64,000 nt of DNA, taken from NCBI RefSeq assembly GCF_000738435.1, contig NZ_CP003984.1, positions 744,001 through 808,000 on the forward strand, written 5' to 3'. Below the pieces are notes generated by a model. It did not search any database. It was given only the letters and a program-made list of their open reading frames with translations, and was not told where the DNA came from. Position numbers and translations under genes: made by a program. Position 1 is the first letter of the stretch, and every line of letters begins with the position of its first letter. Origin of the DNA: Planktomarina temperata RCA23. Its GTDB lineage: Bacteria; Pseudomonadota; Alphaproteobacteria; Rhodobacterales; Rhodobacteraceae. Positions 45,107 through 54,825 of the stretch are shown piece after piece.

Positions 45107-45126
45107 ATACCGTAGAGCTACGGTAT
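45107..45126. promoter_or_regulatory. Inverted repeat, probable operator of the peptide operon
   Basis: ATACCGTAG-AG-CTACGGTAT: two perfect 9-bp arms with a 2-bp spacer, centred ~143 bp before the start of the binding-protein gene. There is no T-run, so it is not a terminator. It has the size of a dimeric-regulator site. No regulator gene lies next to the operon. Confidence 0.55.
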
Positions 45127-45259
45127 TGCCACAGTAGTTGAAAAAAGTACACTGAGATGAGCCTTAAGACAGCTCTTCTGAGCATAAGCGCTTAGGCCAA
45201 GAAATTTAACGAAGGCCGCTAAAACGTAGGCCAGGAAAAACATGACGGGGAACCAAACA

Positions 45260-46729
45260 ATGAAATCAATCTTGCTATCAAGCGCTGCGCTGCTCATCGC
45301 AACGTCAGCCTATGCGGCGAAAACAGATGTAACCATTGGTCTACAGCTTGAACCACCGCATCTGGATCCAACATCTGCTGCTGCAGGCGCTATTGACCAA
45401 GTGGTCTACTCAAACATCTTCGAAGGGCTGACACGCTTCGGGTCAGATGGCGCTGTTCTTCCAGGTCTGGCGAAAAGCTGGGACATTTCTGAAGATGGCA
45501 CAGTCTACACCTTTAAGCTGCATAGCGGCGTTACGTTCCATGATGGAACATCATTCGAAGCGAGCGACGTCGTCTTCTCATTGGACCGTGCACGCGCAGA
45601 GGATTCCACCAATGCCCAAAAAGCACTGTTTAATGGTATCGAAAGCGTAGAAGCCGTTGACGCGACCACGGTGAAGGTCACGCTTTCCGCGCCACAGGGT
45701 AACTTCTTATTCAATATGGCTTGGGGCGATGCTGTGATCGTTGCGCCAGAAAGCATTGCAGACATCAAAAACAACCCGGTGGGAACAGGCGCGTTCAAGT
45801 TCTCAGAATGGCGTCAGGGCGACAGCATCTCTTTGGTCCGCAACGATAGCTATTGGGGAACACCTGCCGCACTGGAAAGCGCAACGTTTAAGTACATTTC
45901 AGAACCGACCGCTGCATTTGCGGCCGTGATGGCCGAAGATGTTGACGCATTCTACAGCTATCCAGCACCAGAGAACCTGGCCCAATTCGAAGCTGATCCT
46001 CGCTTTACCGTTTTGTCAGGCAACACCGAGGGTGAAACCATACTTGCGATCAACAACAAATTGGAGCCATTCGATGACGTCCGTGTACGCAGAGCCGTGT
46101 CCATGGCGATTGACCGTCAGGCAATCATCGATGGCGCAATGTTTGGCTACGGCACGCCAATCGGAACGCACTTTGCGCCGCATAACCCAGACTACGTTGA
46201 TCTGACTGGCAACGCGCTGTTTGATCCGGAAGCGGCCAAGGCGCTGTTGGCTGAGGCAGGTTATCCAGATGGTTTCACGACGACGTTGAAATTGCCACCG
46301 CCCTCATATGCACGCCGTGGCGGTGAGATCATCGCAGCCCAGTTGCGCGAGATTGGCATCGAGACGGAAATTTCAAACCTCGAATGGGCACAGTGGTTGG
46401 AGCAGGCGTTCCGTGGGTATGACTTTGGCCTAACCATCGTAAGCCATACAGAACCGATGGATATTGGAATCTATGCGCGTCCAGAATACTATTTTCAGTA
46501 TGACAACGCGGAATTTCAAGATCTGATCGAAGCATTGGGTGTTGAAAATGATCCTGCAACACGCTCTGAATTGTTGAGGCAGGCGCAAACCATCATCTCT
46601 GAGGATTACGTGAATGGCTACCTGTTCCAGCTGGCCCTGACCTCTGTCGTAAATGCCAAACTCACTGGCATTTGGGAAGACGCGCCAACGCAGGCCATTG
46701 ACCTGACTGCGGTTTCTTGGTCCGATTGA
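45260..46729 (+). CDS. Periplasmic substrate-binding protein of a Dpp/Opp-type ABC transporter
   Basis: 489 aa from ATG 45260, 8 bases after GGGGAA. Signal peptide MKSILLSSAALLIATSAYA with cleavage before AKTD. SBP_bac_5 pattern: LQLEPPHLDPTSAA, VVYSNIFEGLTRFG, LAKSWDISEDGTVYTFKLHSGVTFHDGT (cut to WDISEDGTVYTFKL), and VRRAVSMAIDRQAII. Delivers a peptide or related compound to the two permeases that follow. First gene of the operon; an inverted repeat lies upstream. Confidence 0.93.
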   Translation: MKSILLSSAALLIATSAYAAKTDVTIGLQLEPPHLDPTSAAAGAIDQVVYSNIFEGLTRFGSDGAVLPGLAKSWDISEDGTVYTFKLHSGVTFHDGTSFEASDVVFSLDRARAEDSTNAQKALFNGIESVEAVDATTVKVTLSAPQGNFLFNMAWGDAVIVAPESIADIKNNPVGTGAFKFSEWRQGDSISLVRNDSYWGTPAALESATFKYISEPTAAFAAVMAEDVDAFYSYPAPENLAQFEADPRFTVLSGNTEGETILAINNKLEPFDDVRVRRAVSMAIDRQAIIDGAMFGYGTPIGTHFAPHNPDYVDLTGNALFDPEAAKALLAEAGYPDGFTTTLKLPPPSYARRGGEIIAAQLREIGIETEISNLEWAQWLEQAFRGYDFGLTIVSHTEPMDIGIYARPEYYFQYDNAEFQDLIEALGVENDPATRSELLRQAQTIISEDYVNGYLFQLALTSVVNAKLTGIWEDAPTQAIDLTAVSWSD

Positions 46730-46740
46730 TCTGCGTCTAA

Positions 46741-47688
46741 ATGCTCACGTATGTAACGAAACGACTAGGTTCGCTGTGCCTCTCACTGATCGTGGCGAGC
46801 CTGGTCATCTTTGCCTGCATTGAAATTGTTCCTGGTGATCCAGCTAGTTTCATGTTGGGCATTAATGCGCAGCCTGACACCATTCAGGCCCTGCGGGTGG
46901 AACTGGGGCTCGATCAATCGCTGGCTCAACGGTATCTAGGTTGGGTTGGTGGTCTCCTTGGTGGCGACATGGGCACGTCCTACACCTACCGTACACCGGT
47001 GTCTGACATTGTGTCGGACAGGTTGCAGGTGTCGCTGCCGCTGGCATTGTATGCATTGATGCTTACGGTTGTTGTCGCGTTCCCGGTTGGGATTTTGGCG
47101 GCGGCCCGCAGAGGATCAGTCACTGACATTACCGTAATGGGTGCGACGCAGTTAGGCGTCGCAATACCCAATTTCTGGTTTGCGATCCTGATGGTCATTC
47201 TGTTTGCCATCAATCTACGTTGGTTTTCAGCCGGTGGGTTCCCGGGCTGGGATGCAGGCATTTTCCCAGCGATGAAAGCCCTGACCTTGCCTGCGATTGC
47301 GTTGGCTTTGCCGCAGGCTTCGATCTTGTCCCGCGTGATGCGATCATCGTTGTTGGACACACTTTCAGAAGACTACATGCGCACAGCCCGCGCCAAGGGG
47401 CTAACACGTCGGCAAGTGTTGTGGCGCCACGCGCTGCGCAACGCAATGATCCCAGTTTTGACGATCATTGGCCTTCAATTTTCATTCCTGCTCGCCGGTG
47501 CAATTATTATCGAAAACGTTTTCTTTTTGCCTGGTCTCGGGCGGCTAGTGTTTCAGGCCATCACGCAACGCGATCTTATTGTTGTTGAAAGCGTTGTCAT
47601 GCTGCTGGTCTTTGCAGTCATTCTGGTGAACTTCTTTGTTGATATCGCCTATGCGTGGGTCGATCCACGCCTAAGGGTTCGGAGCTAA
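46741..47688 (+). CDS. DppB-like ABC transporter permease
   Basis: 315 aa, six transmembrane helices. The N-terminal segment carries VPGDPASFMLG; the EAA loop is MRTARAKGLTRRQVLWRHALRNAMIPVLT, here quoted in part (RAKGLTRRQVLWRHALRNA). ENVFFLPGLGRLVFQAITQRD closes the family signature. Forms a heterodimer with the next gene product. 11 bp after the binding protein, one base before the second permease. Confidence 0.94.
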   Translation: MLTYVTKRLGSLCLSLIVASLVIFACIEIVPGDPASFMLGINAQPDTIQALRVELGLDQSLAQRYLGWVGGLLGGDMGTSYTYRTPVSDIVSDRLQVSLPLALYALMLTVVVAFPVGILAAARRGSVTDITVMGATQLGVAIPNFWFAILMVILFAINLRWFSAGGFPGWDAGIFPAMKALTLPAIALALPQASILSRVMRSSLLDTLSEDYMRTARAKGLTRRQVLWRHALRNAMIPVLTIIGLQFSFLLAGAIIIENVFFLPGLGRLVFQAITQRDLIVVESVVMLLVFAVILVNFFVDIAYAWVDPRLRVRS

Positions 47689-47689
47689 T

Positions 47690-48535
47690 ATGACCGAGAA
47701 CGGCTTCCTTCACAGTGCACTACGCTCACGCAACATGGTGATCGGCCTTGGGTTGACTGCGGTCTTTGTCATTGGCACGCTTGTTTCACTGATTTGGACG
47801 CCGCATGACGTCACTGCGCTGGAAATCGGAAACAAGCTGCAAACACCCTCGGCCGCACATTGGTTTGGCACGGATCATTTCGGGCGAGACACGTTCTCGA
47901 TGATCATGGTGGGGGCTCAAACCTCTATCGCGGTGGCATTTATTGCGGTCGGGATTGGAATGGGCTTGGGCGTGCCGCTCGGGCTTGCCGCTGCTGCGCG
48001 CCATGGCGGTTGGCTGGACGAAATCATCATGCGGGGCAACGATCTGGTTTTTGCATTTCCGTCGTTGTTGATAGCTATCATGATCACTGCGATTTTTGGG
48101 CCATCGGCTGTGAACGCGATCATCGCCATTGGTATTTTTAACATACCCGTATTTGCCCGACTCAGCCGTGCCGCGGCATTGCCGCTTTGGCAGCGTGACT
48201 TTATCTTATCTGCGCGAGTGGCCGGCAAAGGACAGCCCAGAATTTCGGCGGAACACATTTTGCCGAACATCACCAACCTTCTGATCGTTCAAGGGACTAT
48301 TCAATTCTCTCTCGGCATTCTGGCCGAAGCGGGGCTAAGCTATGTGGGCCTTGGCGCGCAACCACCAATCCCGAGCTGGGGGCGCATGCTGGCCGAAAGC
48401 CAGACCCTGATCTACACATCACCACATCTCGCGTTTTTCCCCGGCTTCGCAATCCTACTCACTGTCCTTGGCTTAAACCTTGCAGGTGACGGCTTGCGTG
48501 ATCTGCTTGATCCCAAGATTCGGAGGGCGCGATGA
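47690..48535 (+). CDS. DppC-like ABC transporter permease
   Basis: 281 aa. HWFGTDHFGRDTFSMIMVG near residue 60 is the DppC signature. The EAA loop is SARVAGKGQPRISAEHILPN and is followed by LAEAGLSYVGLGAQPPIPSWG. Its stop overlaps the start of the ATPase gene (ATGATG/TGA), indicating coupling. Confidence 0.94.
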   Translation: MTENGFLHSALRSRNMVIGLGLTAVFVIGTLVSLIWTPHDVTALEIGNKLQTPSAAHWFGTDHFGRDTFSMIMVGAQTSIAVAFIAVGIGMGLGVPLGLAAAARHGGWLDEIIMRGNDLVFAFPSLLIAIMITAIFGPSAVNAIIAIGIFNIPVFARLSRAAALPLWQRDFILSARVAGKGQPRISAEHILPNITNLLIVQGTIQFSLGILAEAGLSYVGLGAQPPIPSWGRMLAESQTLIYTSPHLAFFPGFAILLTVLGLNLAGDGLRDLLDPKIRRAR

Positions 48536-50106
48536 TGAGCATCCTACGTATCCAAGATTTGAATTTATCCATCAATGGAACGTCAATCCTTGAAGCCGTG
48601 TCAATTGAGATTTCACCGGGCCAGGTCTGTGGAATAATCGGTGAAAGTGGTTCAGGCAAATCGCTTACTGCGTTCTCTGTGATGCAACTTTTACCAGACG
48701 GTGCAACATCTCGTGGCACGATTGAGCTGGATGGCTTGAACGTCTTGGACGCTGACGAAGCATCGCTTTGCGCCATGCGAGGGAAAAGCGTTGGCATGGT
48801 ATTCCAAGAGCCGATGACCGCGTTAAACCCTTTGCAAACGATTGGCCAGCAAGTGGCTGAAACGATCCGTATTCATGAACGCGTCACAAAGTCTGAGGCG
48901 CTGAAACGCGCGGCCGAGACGCTAGAACGGTGCGAACTGCCGCAAGATAAGTTCCCTTTGACGCGTTACCCGCACGAGTTGTCAGGCGGGCAGCGACAAC
49001 GGGTGGTGATCGCAATGGCCATCGCATTGCGCCCAAAACTGCTGATCGCGGATGAGCCTACAACAGCGTTAGACGTGACCACACAGGCCGAAATTTTAGT
49101 GCTGTTGAAACAGCTGGTAAAAAAGGATGGCATGGGGTTGATGCTCATAACCCATGATCTGGCGGTTGTGACGGACATTGCGGACACCATCGTCATTATG
49201 AACAAAGGCAAGGTTGTCGAACGCGGCATGGCCAAGACGCTGTTTCAGACAATGCAACATCCCTACACCAAGGCACTGTTTGCGGCCTCTGCCCACCGAC
49301 CAGAACGTGGTACGACGCATGAAGACAACGTTCTGCTTTCCGTGCAAAACGCCATTCGCGACTACCCATTACCCCGCAAAACACCCTTTGGAAAACCGGG
49401 CGTGTTTCGGGCGGTTGATCAAGTGAGTTTTCAGATCAAACGCGGCGAATGCCTTGGTCTTGTCGGGGAAAGCGGGTGCGGCAAGTCAACGCTGACACGC
49501 GCGATTTTGGGACTAGAAGACCTGCAAGGCGGCGAAGTTCTAATCGCAGGTGAGAGCGTGCACCATTCCGCTGAGGCGCGGCGCAAAATGCAAGTCGTCT
49601 TTCAAGACCCCTACGGGTCCTTCAACCCACGCCACAAAGTGGGTCGACTGATCGCCGAACCCTTCTTTAGCCTTGGCCGCAAAGCAATGCCGGATGAGAT
49701 CGCAGAGGCACTCGTGTCGGTCGGCCTAACCGCTGCGGATCAGTTTAAATTCATTCACGAATTCTCAGGTGGTCAGCGTCAACGAATTGCGATCGCGCGG
49801 GCCTTGATCGTCAAACCGGAACTTATCATTTTGGACGAAGCTGTGTCTGCTTTGGATGTTTCCGTTCGGGCGCAAATACTTGACTTATTGACTGAAATTT
49901 CCAAAAGTCTTGGGCTTACCTACTTGTTCATCACGCATGACCTGACCGTTGTAAAAGCAATCGCTGATCGGGTAATGGTCATGAAGTCAGGGCAGATCAT
50001 CGAAGAGGGTGTAACCGCAAACGTCTTTGCCGCGCCCCAACAAGACTATACCCGCAAGCTAATCGCATCAGCCCCGCACCTGCCCGAACTTGAGGTGGTA
50101 CCATGA
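48532..50106 (+). CDS. Fused DppD-DppF ATPase of the peptide ABC transporter
   Basis: 524 aa with two complete nucleotide-binding domains in one chain. Domain 1 has Walker A GESGSGKS (~38-45), LSGGQRQR and LLIADEPTTALD. Domain 2 has GESGCGKS (~315-322), FSGGQRQRIAIARAL and LIILDEAVSALD, with the usual DPYGSFNPR segment. Such fusions (YejF-like) are a known variant. Overlaps the P1 peptidase start by 4 bp, tying uptake to the first processing enzyme. Confidence 0.94.
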   Translation: MMSILRIQDLNLSINGTSILEAVSIEISPGQVCGIIGESGSGKSLTAFSVMQLLPDGATSRGTIELDGLNVLDADEASLCAMRGKSVGMVFQEPMTALNPLQTIGQQVAETIRIHERVTKSEALKRAAETLERCELPQDKFPLTRYPHELSGGQRQRVVIAMAIALRPKLLIADEPTTALDVTTQAEILVLLKQLVKKDGMGLMLITHDLAVVTDIADTIVIMNKGKVVERGMAKTLFQTMQHPYTKALFAASAHRPERGTTHEDNVLLSVQNAIRDYPLPRKTPFGKPGVFRAVDQVSFQIKRGECLGLVGESGCGKSTLTRAILGLEDLQGGEVLIAGESVHHSAEARRKMQVVFQDPYGSFNPRHKVGRLIAEPFFSLGRKAMPDEIAEALVSVGLTAADQFKFIHEFSGGQRQRIAIARALIVKPELIILDEAVSALDVSVRAQILDLLTEISKSLGLTYLFITHDLTVVKAIADRVMVMKSGQIIEEGVTANVFAAPQQDYTRKLIASAPHLPELEVVP

Positions 50107-51125
50107 AACCTGGGCCAAGAAACCTTTTGACCGACGTGACCGGCCTTTTGGTGGGCAACGCAGAGGATCAAGATCTGAAATCTGGCGTGACGGTTGTAAC
50201 GAGTGATGTACCCTTCGTCGCAAGTGTGCATGTTATGGGCGGCGCACCGGGCACGCGCGAAACGGATCTTTTGGCACCGGATAAAACCGTCGCTGGCATT
50301 GATGCCTTGGTGCTGTCAGGTGGGTCCGCCTTTGGTTTGGCCGCCTGTGATGGGGTTGTGGACGGTTTGCGGCGCGCGAAACGCGGGTTCCCCGTGGGAC
50401 CAGTGACCGTACCGATTGTTCCCGGTGCCATTCTCTTTGATATGGTCAATGGTGGGAACAAAGGTTGGGCCGACAACCCCTATCCGAAACTCGGGCGGGC
50501 TGCCTTGGACGCAGCCGGAGTGGACTTCAATCTTGGGTCCACAGGGGTTGGAACCGGTGCGTTGGACAGCTGTTTTAAGGGTGGTCTGGGATCTGCTTCT
50601 GTGATGTTGGACAGCGGACGGACCGTTGCGGCCTTGATGGCTGTTAATCCTGTTGGGTCGGTCACAACACCAGGTGGCAATCATTTCTGGGCCGCGCCAC
50701 ATGAGATGGGCGATGAATTTGGTGGCGTTGGTCCCGACCCAAGAAGCAATCTGGTCACCCCAGATCCAAGCCAAAAAATGGCGATGATCGCAGCAGTGGG
50801 TCAAGACCGAGCCAACACGACAATCGGGGTCATTGCCACCGATGCCGCACTCACCAAAGCACAGTGTCACCGACTAGCGGTGGCCGCGCATGACGGAATT
50901 GCACGCGCCATACAACCGGCACATTCACCCTTTGACGGCGACTTGCTGTTTGCGGTTTCCACTGGTGCTGGTCTGGTCGTGGATGATATGGCGTTGTTTG
51001 AACTTGGCCATGCGGCATCTGTCTGCGTCGCCCGGGCCATCGCGCGCGGGGTTTTTGAAGCGACGCCTCGGCCCGGTGATGTGTTGCCCACTTGGAATGA
51101 TAGAAAGAGGAAAGCCCAAAGATGA
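50103..51125 (+). CDS. P1/DmpA-family (S58) aminopeptidase-like hydrolase
   Basis: 340 aa. DmpA/BapA-fold proteins are N-terminal-nucleophile hydrolases with autocleavage; members act on D-aminopeptides, beta-peptides or amides. Visible landmarks: VHVMGGAPGTRETDLL, the conserved LSGGSAFGLAACDGV, GALDSCFKGGLGSASVML around the expected cleavage region and TTPGGNHFWAAP. Position inside the transporter operon says it acts on the imported compound. Whether it cleaves itself cannot be told from sequence. Confidence 0.88.
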   Translation: MKPGPRNLLTDVTGLLVGNAEDQDLKSGVTVVTSDVPFVASVHVMGGAPGTRETDLLAPDKTVAGIDALVLSGGSAFGLAACDGVVDGLRRAKRGFPVGPVTVPIVPGAILFDMVNGGNKGWADNPYPKLGRAALDAAGVDFNLGSTGVGTGALDSCFKGGLGSASVMLDSGRTVAALMAVNPVGSVTTPGGNHFWAAPHEMGDEFGGVGPDPRSNLVTPDPSQKMAMIAAVGQDRANTTIGVIATDAALTKAQCHRLAVAAHDGIARAIQPAHSPFDGDLLFAVSTGAGLVVDDMALFELGHAASVCVARAIARGVFEATPRPGDVLPTWNDRKRKAQR

Positions 51126-52576
51126 TCGAAATGCCGAATGGGATTGCGCCAGATCAGTGCCTCATTGGTGGCCAGTGGCGGCCGCCTGCGGGGGGAGAAT
51201 ACCTCGACCTGCTCAACCCGTCTGATGGATCAACACTCTGCGCTATTGCGCGCGGAACGTCTGCGGACGTCGACGCAGCTGTGGATTCAGCAAAGGCTGC
51301 ATTGAACGGTGATTGGGGGGCGGCCACGGCGGTGGAGCGTGGACGCATCCTCACTAAAATCGGCCAGTATGTCCTGAAGCATGTCGATCTATTGGCGACA
51401 CTTGAGGCGCAGGACGTTGGTAAACCCCTGACGCAGGCGCGCAACGATGCTATCGCCTTGGCGCGCTATTTGGAATTTTACGGTGGAGCAGCCGACAAGG
51501 TTCATGGTCAGACCATCCCATATATGGAGGGATACACCGTCTATACCCTGCGCGAGCCGCATGGGGTTACGGGCCATATCGTCCCTTGGAACTATCCAAT
51601 GCAGATCATCGGCCGATCTGTTGGCGCGGCGTTGGCCATGGGTAACGCCTGCGTTTTGAAACCCGCGGAGGAGGCATGCCTGACAGCACTCGCTTTTGCC
51701 GAAATTGCGCGCGACGCGGGTTTGCCTGATGGTGCACTAAACGTTGTTTCGGGGCTTGGTGCAGAGGCAGGCGCAGCGCTCTCAACGCACAAAGATGTCC
51801 ATCATATTTCCTTCACGGGCTCCGTCGGTGTTGGAAAGCTTATCCAGAAAGCGGCCGCAGAAAACATCGTACCAGTCACGCTCGAACTTGGCGGGAAATC
51901 ACCGCAGGTCGTTTTCGCAGACGCAGATTTGGACGCGGCCCTGCCATTCCTTGTCAACGCAGGTATCCAGAACGCCGGGCAAACGTGCTCTGCATCTTCG
52001 CGGATACTGGTTCAAGACAGCCTGTTGGACGAAGTCACAACCAGAATGACCGAGGCCTATGGAGCCCTAATTGCAGCGCCAGCGTTAGAAGACAAACATG
52101 TTGGGCCTTTGGTGTCCCATCGCCAAAAGGCTATCGTTAATAGCTTCCTAGAGAAGGGTGCCGATCTCACTATCGCGGCACAGGGCGTGATTTCAGACAG
52201 CGCGCCTGATACAGGGGCCTATGTGGCGCCCACACTTTTTGCGGATGTCGCGCCCGACCATAGCCTCGCGCAGGATGAAATCTTCGGTCCGGTTCAGGTT
52301 ATCATTCCGTTCAAGGACGAAAACGAGTCCATCGCAATCGCAAACGGAACCGACTACGGGCTTGTCGCCTCTTGCTGGAGCCGTGATGGCGCGCGTCAGA
52401 TGCGTATGGCGAAAAAGCTGCGCGCGGGGCAGGTCTTTGTAAACAACTACGGCGCGGGTGGCGGCGTTGAACTCCCCTTCGGTGGATCTGGCCATTCAGG
52501 GCATGGGCGCGAAAAAGGGTTCGAGGCGCTCTTTAGTTTCTCGACGGTCAAAACAGTTGCCACTTATCACGGTTAG
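51122..52576 (+). CDS. NAD(P)-dependent aldehyde dehydrogenase
   Basis: 484 aa. VPWNYPM (~155-160), FTGSVGVGK (~231-239), general base Glu255 in LELGGKSP and nucleophile Cys289 in NAGQTCSASSR. The C-terminal PFGGSGHSGHGREKG is of the betaine/aminobutyraldehyde dehydrogenase style. Oxidises an aldehyde released in the pathway to an acid; substrate not determined. Overlaps the P1 peptidase by 4 bp. Confidence 0.93.
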   Translation: MIEMPNGIAPDQCLIGGQWRPPAGGEYLDLLNPSDGSTLCAIARGTSADVDAAVDSAKAALNGDWGAATAVERGRILTKIGQYVLKHVDLLATLEAQDVGKPLTQARNDAIALARYLEFYGGAADKVHGQTIPYMEGYTVYTLREPHGVTGHIVPWNYPMQIIGRSVGAALAMGNACVLKPAEEACLTALAFAEIARDAGLPDGALNVVSGLGAEAGAALSTHKDVHHISFTGSVGVGKLIQKAAAENIVPVTLELGGKSPQVVFADADLDAALPFLVNAGIQNAGQTCSASSRILVQDSLLDEVTTRMTEAYGALIAAPALEDKHVGPLVSHRQKAIVNSFLEKGADLTIAAQGVISDSAPDTGAYVAPTLFADVAPDHSLAQDEIFGPVQVIIPFKDENESIAIANGTDYGLVASCWSRDGARQMRMAKKLRAGQVFVNNYGAGGGVELPFGGSGHSGHGREKGFEALFSFSTVKTVATYHG

Positions 52577-52584
52577 GACAGAAC

Positions 52585-53325
52585 ATGAGATTACAAGACA
52601 AAGTAGCCGTTGTAACCGGAGGCGCATCAGGGTTCGGAGCCGGGATTGTCCGCAAGTTCGCAGAGGAAGGCGCACGCGTTGTTGTCGCGGATTTGAACGT
52701 TAATGGCGCACATGAGATCGCGGCAGAGGTCAAAGGCCTTGGGATACAGGTCGACGTCGCAGATGGCGCTTCGGTGGCTGCGATGGTGGACGTGACGCTC
52801 GGCGCCTATGGCCGTTTGGACATCTTGGTAAACAACGCAGGAATCACGCATTACCCGGCACCATTGGAAGAAGTGACCGAGCAGGACTTTGACAAAGTTT
52901 TTGCCGTGAATTGCAAATCAGTTTTCCTAACAGCACAGAACATTGTTCCCGTGATGAAAAAGCAGGGCCAGGGCGCAATTTTGAACGTTGCCTCTACAGC
53001 CGGGGTCAGCCCACGCCCGCGCCTGAATTGGTACAATGCATCAAAAGGTTGGATGAACACGGCAACCAAGGCGATGGCTGTCGAATTGGCACCGCAAGGT
53101 ATCCGAGTGAACGCGATCAATCCCGTCGCTGGAGAAACGCCTCTGCTCAAGGTCTTTATGGGTGAAGACACACCGGAAATCCGCGCAAAGTTCCTGTCCA
53201 CAATTCCAATCGGCCGGTTTTCTGAGCCAAGCGATATGGGCAATGCCGCTTGCTTCTTGTGCTCGGACGAGGCCAGCATGGTCACGGGCGTCTGCATGGC
53301 GGTGGACGGCGGCCGTTGTATTTAA
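52585..53325 (+). CDS. Short-chain dehydrogenase/reductase (SDR)
   Basis: 246 aa. Cofactor motif TGGASGFGAGI (~13-22), NNAGITHYPAP (~89), catalytic Ser/Tyr/Lys with WYNASKGW (Tyr ~151). The C-terminus CMAVDGGRCI is typical of FabG/glucose-dehydrogenase-like SDRs. Probably oxidises an alcohol to the aldehyde or ketone handled by its operon partners (inference). 8 bp after the aldehyde dehydrogenase. Confidence 0.92.
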   Translation: MRLQDKVAVVTGGASGFGAGIVRKFAEEGARVVVADLNVNGAHEIAAEVKGLGIQVDVADGASVAAMVDVTLGAYGRLDILVNNAGITHYPAPLEEVTEQDFDKVFAVNCKSVFLTAQNIVPVMKKQGQGAILNVASTAGVSPRPRLNWYNASKGWMNTATKAMAVELAPQGIRVNAINPVAGETPLLKVFMGEDTPEIRAKFLSTIPIGRFSEPSDMGNAACFLCSDEASMVTGVCMAVDGGRCI

Positions 53326-53367
53326 TGCGCGCAGCACAAGACCAGAAAACGCAAACAAGGGTGCAAT

Positions 53368-54825
53368 ATGACACAGAATGATAAGTCTTCTGATCCTCGT
53401 CCGCTTTGGCAATGGAGCGCGACAGAGATTGCGACCGCGACACACAGAGGTGCGTTGAGCGCGTCTGAAGTTGTGGAAGCTGCCTTGGATCGCCTGGATG
53501 CCGTGAACCCAGATTTGAATGCCGTTGTTGAGGTCTGCGTAGACGCCGCCCGTGCCGAAGCGAAAGCGTTGGATGCCAGCGACGCGCCCAAGGGGCCGCT
53601 GCACGGTGTGCCGGTCACGATCAAGATCAATGTCGACCAGAAAGGCCATGCGACAAGCAATGGCGTCGCTGCCTTCAAAGATGTAATCGCGCCAGATGAT
53701 GCTCCCGTTGTGGCCAACCTAAGGGCCGCCGGTGCAGTCATCATAGGGCGCACCAACACACCAGAATTTTCATTCCGAGCAGACACCGACAATCCGCTAT
53801 TCGGGCGCACGCACAATCCGTGGGGCCGCCATGTTTCGGCGGGCGGATCATCAGGCGGCGCAGGTGCCTCTGTGATGGCTGGCATCGGCGCATTGGCGCA
53901 TGGAAACGACATTGGTGGCTCTCTTCGGTTTCCGGCCTCTGCAAACGGGGCTGTGACGGTCAAACCTGGGCTTGGTCGTGTGCCCGCTTGGAACCCAAGC
54001 CAAACCCGCGAAAGGGGCCTATTGGCGCAATCCATGTCGGTGCAGGGGGTCATCGCACGAACCGCTGATGACCTGCACCTGTCGATGCCAACGCTGATTG
54101 CAGCAGACATACGTGATCCCCTTCATGTCCCATTCCCATGGACTGGGACGGCGCCAGAGACGCCCATCAAGGTTGCTGTCAGCAAAAATGACTTTGGCTT
54201 TGGCCTGCATCAAGACGTCTCACTCGCCATCGACCGAGCGGCGTCCGCACTCACCAATGCTGGATACGTGGTCGAAGAAATCGAACCGCCCTTGGTACGT
54301 GAAACTGGTGAAATTGGGTATAGGTCATTGTTGGGTGAAGTGAAAACCTTGCTTGGACCGGATATCCAAGAACATGGATCAGACATCCTGCAAGGAATAT
54401 TCGATGATTACCATAAAGTCTTTCCGCCTTTTGAAGGTACAGAGCTTGTTTCGATGTTGGGGCAACGGTCCCGATACGCACGGGCATGGGCAGAGTTTAT
54501 GGAAACCTATTCATTGGTTTTGTCGCCGTTCCTGCTGCAACCCTTCTTCGCACCCGCCAGAGATACCGAAGGTGTTGAAGGCGTGACCGAGGTTTTGGGG
54601 CAGGCCCATTGGTCGTTTGTTATGAGCTACCTTGGTCTACCCGCCGGCAACATTCCAACCCATGTTGCTCAATTGCCGTATGGCCCTGTGCCCATAGGTG
54701 TTCAAATCGCTGGTCAAAGATGGCGAGAGGATTTGATCGTGGACGCGATGCAAGCGATTGAGCGAGAAATTCCGCCAATGTGTACGACACTCTGGGCTCA
54801 AGTCATGAGTGAGTGTTGCACGTAA
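53368..54825 (+). CDS. Amidase-signature-family hydrolase
   Basis: 485 aa. Catalytic triad of the amidase signature: Lys86 in VPVTIKINVD, cis-Ser161 in SAGGSSGGAGAS, nucleophile Ser185 in DIGGSLRFPA. Hydrolyses a carboxamide, possibly the imported substrate itself or an intermediate. It is not a GatA, because gatB/gatC are absent and the C-terminus differs. Last gene of the operon; no terminator hairpin is evident after it. Confidence 0.92.
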   Translation: MTQNDKSSDPRPLWQWSATEIATATHRGALSASEVVEAALDRLDAVNPDLNAVVEVCVDAARAEAKALDASDAPKGPLHGVPVTIKINVDQKGHATSNGVAAFKDVIAPDDAPVVANLRAAGAVIIGRTNTPEFSFRADTDNPLFGRTHNPWGRHVSAGGSSGGAGASVMAGIGALAHGNDIGGSLRFPASANGAVTVKPGLGRVPAWNPSQTRERGLLAQSMSVQGVIARTADDLHLSMPTLIAADIRDPLHVPFPWTGTAPETPIKVAVSKNDFGFGLHQDVSLAIDRAASALTNAGYVVEEIEPPLVRETGEIGYRSLLGEVKTLLGPDIQEHGSDILQGIFDDYHKVFPPFEGTELVSMLGQRSRYARAWAEFMETYSLVLSPFLLQPFFAPARDTEGVEGVTEVLGQAHWSFVMSYLGLPAGNIPTHVAQLPYGPVPIGVQIAGQRWREDLIVDAMQAIEREIPPMCTTLWAQVMSECCT

